Assembly (NCBI RefSeq): GCF_026646375.1
Contig: NZ_JAIPPU010000025.1
Location: 1-38,498, forward strand
Source: Acetobacterium wieringae
GTDB lineage: Bacteria > Bacillota > Clostridia > Eubacteriales > Eubacteriaceae
DNA: 38,498 bases
Direction of reading: 5' to 3'
The translations under genes and the position numbers were made by a program. Below the pieces are notes generated by a model. It made no database searches. It saw nothing but the letters and a program-made list of their open reading frames with translations, and was not told the DNA's origin. Of this stretch, positions 35,592-38,498 are shown piece after piece. How positions within the stretch are numbered: position 1 is the stretch's first letter; every line of letters begins with the position of its first letter.

Positions 35592-36986
35592 TTATTCTGT
35601 GATTTGTTTTCTGGCATTGATTTCAGCCTGATATTGGGTTACTTTTTCTTTGGTTAAACGGTATCCAAATGTCAGTAGAACCGCTCCAGCCAGAACTGTG
35701 CAACCAGGAATGGTACAGAATAAAGTTGTAATACCAGCTTTTAATTCTGGTGTGGCAGTCGCTGGATCCATTTTTGCAACGAAACCAACTGAAGCCAGCA
35801 TAGCCGGGATGATTAAACCTTTGATGAAAATCGCCAGTTTCAGTGGTAAATTCGATAATCCCATGACCCAGCTTGATGCTGCTTTTCCAGTTTTCCATTC
35901 ACTGTAGATTGATGCATCACCGTATAAAGCAACCATTAAGGCGTACAGGAACCCTAAGAAGAACTGTGCACAGGAAAGAACCACCAGAACCATTGTAATA
36001 TTTCCGACAACGAATTGACAGCCGATTAAGAAAGCGCCTAAACCATAACAGCCAATCAATGCGGCTGTTCGTGTTGATACTTTAGCCGCTACATATTTAC
36101 TTAAATAGGAGCCAATTACCGCCATAATATTAGCAACCAACAAATAAACACTAAACATTGCAACGTCATTTGCTACATAAGTAAAGAAGTATACTGCCGA
36201 ACCGGCACAAACAAAGTTTACTGTCCATCGAGCGACATCTGCTAACAGTAGTACTAATAAATGTGGGTTCTGAACCAATGATCGAGCCATATCGCCAATG
36301 GAAATTTTTTCTTTTTTTGCTACGCTTGTATTTGCTGTTCCATCTTCAATTGTTGCTTCATATCCACTTGTCAATTTAAAGTGAATGAAATAACCTAACC
36401 AGTAAACACATGCCATGGCGAATGCCGAAATCGTGAACCCAAGTACTGGGTTTTTGACTAACTCGCCAACCCATAAAATAGTGGCTAAGCCCATTGCTGA
36501 GAAAATAATTTTCCCAACATTTGCGTATGCGCCTCGTGTTGCCGATAATTGTGTTCGATCTTCAGGCGTAGTTGAGATTGTTGGAATAAGTGCTATATTT
36601 GCAACATAAGAAAAGTTCCATGCCACGTGTGAAGTAATGAATGCAATACAGATAATAACCATTGGTACGATTCCAGTACCGATAACCGTAAACATCAATG
36701 TATAGAGAACGACAACAATTGGTGGGATTACCAACAAATACGATCGGTATTTTCCCCACTTCATTGGTTTTAAAGCATCAATAAACCCACCATAGAATGG
36801 TGACAATACCATATCCACTGTACTTGTTAAAGTCATAATTATTGCAGTTGTGCCCAAATCAAATTTTGCAATATTTGTTAAGAAATATGCAAAATAAAAT
36901 ACTTCGACATTCGACATCAGAGTAAATCCAAGATCCCCAACACCGAAAAATCTCTTAAGCCCTGAACTCAAGGGTTTTTTTTCCAT
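35592..36986 (-). CDS. GPH/MelB-type (MFS) cation symporter
   Basis: Twelve-helix cytoplasmic-membrane transporter of the glycoside-pentoside-hexuronide family, 464 residues. The N-terminal half has the MelB-like KRFFGVGDLGF and the loop SPFYGGFIDALKPMKWGKYR (a DRTxxxxGKxRP-like motif). The frame is open to 37001, but the start is the ATG at 36986, with GAGGAGG 6 nt upstream. Its promoter carries a palindrome over the -10 and is divergent from a TetR gene, so it is probably repressed by that protein. The likely cargo is the substrate of the neighbouring methyltransferase operon (for example a methylated glycoside or methoxylated compound), by inference. Confidence 0.88.
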   Translation of the reverse strand: MEKKPLSSGLKRFFGVGDLGFTLMSNVEVFYFAYFLTNIAKFDLGTTAIIMTLTSTVDMVLSPFYGGFIDALKPMKWGKYRSYLLVIPPIVVVLYTLMFTVIGTGIVPMVIICIAFITSHVAWNFSYVANIALIPTISTTPEDRTQLSATRGAYANVGKIIFSAMGLATILWVGELVKNPVLGFTISAFAMACVYWLGYFIHFKLTSGYEATIEDGTANTSVAKKEKISIGDMARSLVQNPHLLVLLLADVARWTVNFVCAGSAVYFFTYVANDVAMFSVYLLVANIMAVIGSYLSKYVAAKVSTRTAALIGCYGLGAFLIGCQFVVGNITMVLVVLSCAQFFLGFLYALMVALYGDASIYSEWKTGKAASSWVMGLSNLPLKLAIFIKGLIIPAMLASVGFVAKMDPATATPELKAGITTLFCTIPGCTVLAGAVLLTFGYRLTKEKVTQYQAEINARKQITE

Positions 36987-37066
36987 AAAGAGCCTCCTCA
37001 AAATTTTTTAATGATCGACCAGAGTAAAATTTCCGGAGTATTACCCTCGTCATTTTTGTTCTTTTC

Positions 37067-37097
37067 AGTAATATTACTAAGACTTACTAAATAGTAA
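37067..37097. promoter_or_regulatory. Operator-like palindromes at the GPH transporter promoter
   Basis: Two palindromes: a perfect AGTAATATTACT (37067-37078) and TTACTA-AA-TAGTAA (37084-37097). The second covers the -10 of the transporter promoter. A repressor bound here would block transcription. Confidence 0.6.
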
Positions 37098-37119
37098 CCC
37101 TTTACATCAGATTTGTCAA
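37091..37119 (-). promoter_or_regulatory. Sigma-A promoter of the GPH transporter gene
   Basis: On the minus strand: TTGACA (37119-37114), a 17-nt spacer and TACTAT (37096-37091), about 105 nt before the ATG at 36986. Confidence 0.82.
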
Positions 37120-37144
37120 GTATTTTTTATTAAATATTTATCGT

Positions 37145-37163
37145 TTTACTGTTTTTTTAGTAA
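37145..37163. promoter_or_regulatory. Operator-like inverted repeat upstream of the tetR gene
   Basis: TTTACT (37145-37150), 8 nt, AGTAA (37159-37163). Half-site sequence and spacing equal those at the start of the methyltransferase operon (31154-31175). Confidence 0.4.
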
Positions 37164-37208
37164 TTTGCATTATATTATTTTTTTATTTCATACTTTTACG
37201 GTTTTTCC

Positions 37209-37237
37209 TTGTTAATTTTCTCACTTAATGCTAAAAT
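37209..37237 (+). promoter_or_regulatory. Sigma-A promoter of the TetR-family gene
   Basis: TTGTTA (37209-37214), a 17-nt spacer and TAAAAT (37232-37237), about 34 nt before the ATG at 37271. Confidence 0.65.
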
Positions 37238-37270
37238 TGCTATGCCACATTGCTTATAAGGAGAATACCA

Positions 37271-37927
37271 ATGCGAAAAATGACCAAGGGTGAGATGACA
37301 AAAGAACGCATCTACACGAGTGCCAAAGAACTATTTTATAATCAGGGCTATAATGCCACTACCATTCAACAAATTGCTGATCATTCTGATACAACTTTAG
37401 GTTCCATGACCTACCATTTTGCAACCAAAGATACCTTTATAGCTAAAATTTTTGACGATTATCTGGATTCGATTCACGAGCTACTCAATCAGAAACTGAT
37501 CGGATATAAACCCATTAATTCGTTTGAAAGACACTTCTACTTAACCATGGTATGGTATCATTATTTATTAAGTGATCCACACGTTAACCATTTTTATTAT
37601 GAAATTTCCCAGAATGATTCCCTCTATCCATTTCTTCATGGAAAAATGAGCGATATTTATCATGAATTCGTTCGAGATTACAATCTGCGGATTCGTCCGA
37701 TTGAATTTGATGCCCTGCTGATTGCCGATTTCGGGGCCAGACGTGAGCTTACCCGGGCTTTTTGCGAAACCCGCATAAAAATGCCAGTGGAAGATTTTTC
37801 GATTCTAATTATCTCAAATACAGCCCGGTGCTGGGGCATTCCCCAAAAATCCATCTATCGGGTTAGCTATGAGGCGCTTCTGTTTTTCCGCGAAAATGAT
37901 TTTTCCGAAATTAAGTTATTGATTTAA
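37271..37927 (+). CDS. TetR-family transcriptional regulator
   Basis: A 218-residue regulator. It has an N-terminal TetR helix-turn-helix (about residues 10-55: KERIYTSAKELFYNQGY, then TIQQIADHSDTTLGSMTYHF) and a divergent C-terminal ligand domain rich in aromatic residues. The frame is open to 37250, but AAGGAG lies 7 nt before the ATG at 37271, which I take as the start. It is divergent from the GPH transporter gene, whose promoter carries palindromes of the type TetR proteins bind. Similar half-sites lie at the methyltransferase operon. The inducer is unknown. Confidence 0.9.
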   Translation: MRKMTKGEMTKERIYTSAKELFYNQGYNATTIQQIADHSDTTLGSMTYHFATKDTFIAKIFDDYLDSIHELLNQKLIGYKPINSFERHFYLTMVWYHYLLSDPHVNHFYYEISQNDSLYPFLHGKMSDIYHEFVRDYNLRIRPIEFDALLIADFGARRELTRAFCETRIKMPVEDFSILIISNTARCWGIPQKSIYRVSYEALLFFRENDFSEIKLLI

Positions 37928-37966
37928 AAAAGGTCTATTCAGATATTCTCTGAATAGACCTTTTTT
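37926..37966. terminator. Terminator after the TetR-family gene
   Basis: Perfect 18-bp arms (37926-37943 and 37949-37966) around a 5-nt loop, starting with A6 and ending with T6, so it can act in both directions. It also serves the converging small gene at 37973. Confidence 0.93.
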
Positions 37967-37972
37967 GATCGG

Positions 37973-38230
37973 CTACTTCGCTTTAAAGGTAATAATCACC
38001 CCTTCAGTAACGCTGTTGGCCCAGCTACCGTCGCTGGAAAAAACGATGTGCTGTCCTTGAACAATGGGTACAATTGATGCCAGATCATAGCCTTTCTCGT
38101 CATACTGATTACAAACATCCTCAATTTCCCGAGTTAATTCTTCTGTCTTACATTTTCGAAAGCCCTTATTATAGTCATTTCCGACTGACTCCACCTTATC
38201 ACAAATGGTTACACTGATATATTTTTTCAT
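37973..38230 (-). CDS. Small hypothetical protein (85 residues)
   Basis: A short cytoplasmic protein beginning MKKYISVTICDKVES. A charged central helix (about residues 27-42) lies between beta-like segments (SIVPIVQGQHIVFSSDG and TEGVIITFKA). It resembles small DUF4177-type proteins in size and strand pattern, but I cannot assign it with confidence. GGGGGAAAG lies before the ATG. It lies between tuf and the TetR gene and is separated from tuf by a terminator. Confidence 0.65.
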   Translation of the reverse strand: MKKYISVTICDKVESVGNDYNKGFRKCKTEELTREIEDVCNQYDEKGYDLASIVPIVQGQHIVFSSDGSWANSVTEGVIITFKAK

Positions 38231-38315
38231 TAACTTTCCCCCAACAGTATTTATGATTCTATTGTATCACAAACGTCGCTGAAGATCGAACAGAGTTTTT
38301 TATCTCACCTTTATC

Positions 38316-38347
38316 AAATAAAAAAACCGCCTCTCGAGAGAGGCGGT
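38316..38347 (-). terminator. Terminator of tuf
   Basis: A perfect 22-nt GC-rich palindrome (38326-38347) followed on the minus strand by seven T's and ATTT. It lies about 100 nt past the tuf stop codon. Confidence 0.9.
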
Positions 38348-38447
38348 AAGATTGACCAAAGATATTTGTATTTACCTGACGCTATCGAACTGATCAAACA
38401 GCACCGCTCAAATATTTTTGGTATTATTCTATGTTTACAGACAGTTA

Positions 38448-38498
38448 TTAGTCTTCCAGCATTTTGGCAACAACACCAGAACCAACAGTACGGCCACC
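38448..38498 (-). CDS. tuf: Elongation factor Tu, C-terminal end (partial)
   Basis: Only the last 16 codons and the TAA stop lie in the window. They translate to GGRTVGSGVVAKMLED, the conserved C-terminus of EF-Tu, which delivers aminoacyl-tRNA to the ribosome. The gene continues beyond the right edge. Confidence 0.93.
   Translation of the reverse strand, partial: GGRTVGSGVVAKMLED

Noticed and set aside
1..38498. CRISPR arrays, tRNA or rRNA genes, insertion sequences, prophage genes
   Set aside because: No regularly spaced direct repeats, tRNA-like cloverleaf, rRNA segment, transposase or phage protein was recognised on either strand by eye. A tRNA or Rfam scan was not possible here.

Overview
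The window looks like chromosome of an acetogenic Firmicute close to Acetobacterium (Eubacteriaceae). The main reason is the minus-strand gene order fhs-fchA-folD-rnfC2-metV-metF, which is the methyl branch of the Wood-Ljungdahl pathway with the three-subunit methylene-THF reductase described for Acetobacterium woodii. The DNA is fairly AT-rich, has Firmicute-type GGAGG ribosome binding sites and sigma-A promoters, and carries many corrinoid (B12) proteins. The species assignment is an inference from gene content and gene order.

Layout. (1) 0.3-6.4 kb, minus strand: housekeeping genes, a UPF0182 membrane protein, serS, greA and lysS. (2) 6.5-10.9 kb, minus strand: a VanX-like D-Ala-D-Ala dipeptidase, an overlapping three-gene operon (a stand-alone B12-binding protein plus a MacB/FtsX-type ABC permease and ATPase), and an amidohydrolase. 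The amidohydrolase is preceded by an unlisted 49-codon ORF and a structured leader that can hide that ORF's ribosome binding site. (3) 11.1-18.0 kb, minus strand: the methyl-branch operon, taking formate to methyl-THF. (4) 18.0-19.05 kb: a long AT-rich gap with possible decayed coding remnants. (5) 19.05-24.7 kb, plus strand: a corrinoid-protein reductive activator, an asparaginase-family protein, a GlpA-like FAD enzyme and a SorC-family regulator. (6) 24.7-30.9 kb, minus strand: an operon of RuBisCO-like protein, GlpA-like dehydrogenase, NAD(FAD) oxidoreductase, DUF1667 protein and FGGY kinase. (7) 31.3-33.9 kb, plus strand: a three-component corrinoid methyltransferase system (UroD-type methyltransferase I, pterin methyltransferase II, corrinoid protein). 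(8) 34.0-37.9 kb: a DASS-type anion transporter, a GPH/MFS-type transporter and a divergent TetR regulator. (9) 38.0-38.5 kb: a small hypothetical protein and the 3' end of tuf.

How the parts may work together. The methyltransferase trio moves a methyl group from a methylated substrate onto THF, and the reductive activator keeps the corrinoid in Co(I). The methyl-THF can then be oxidised or used by the folate enzymes encoded in region 3. Inverted repeats built from TTTACT/AGTAA half-sites lie at the start of the methyltransferase operon, over the -10 of the transporter gene and upstream of tetR. This suggests one TetR regulon of uptake plus demethylation. The most novel block is the RuBisCO-like protein operon. 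The kinase, FAD dehydrogenase and SorC regulator resemble the logic of polyol (for example erythritol) catabolism, and the RuBisCO-like protein keeps the metal-binding Lys-Asp-Glu but lacks several RuBisCO substrate residues. I infer a phosphorylated polyol or sugar-acid route whose RuBisCO-like step is unknown. No rRNA, tRNA, insertion sequence or CRISPR array was recognised.
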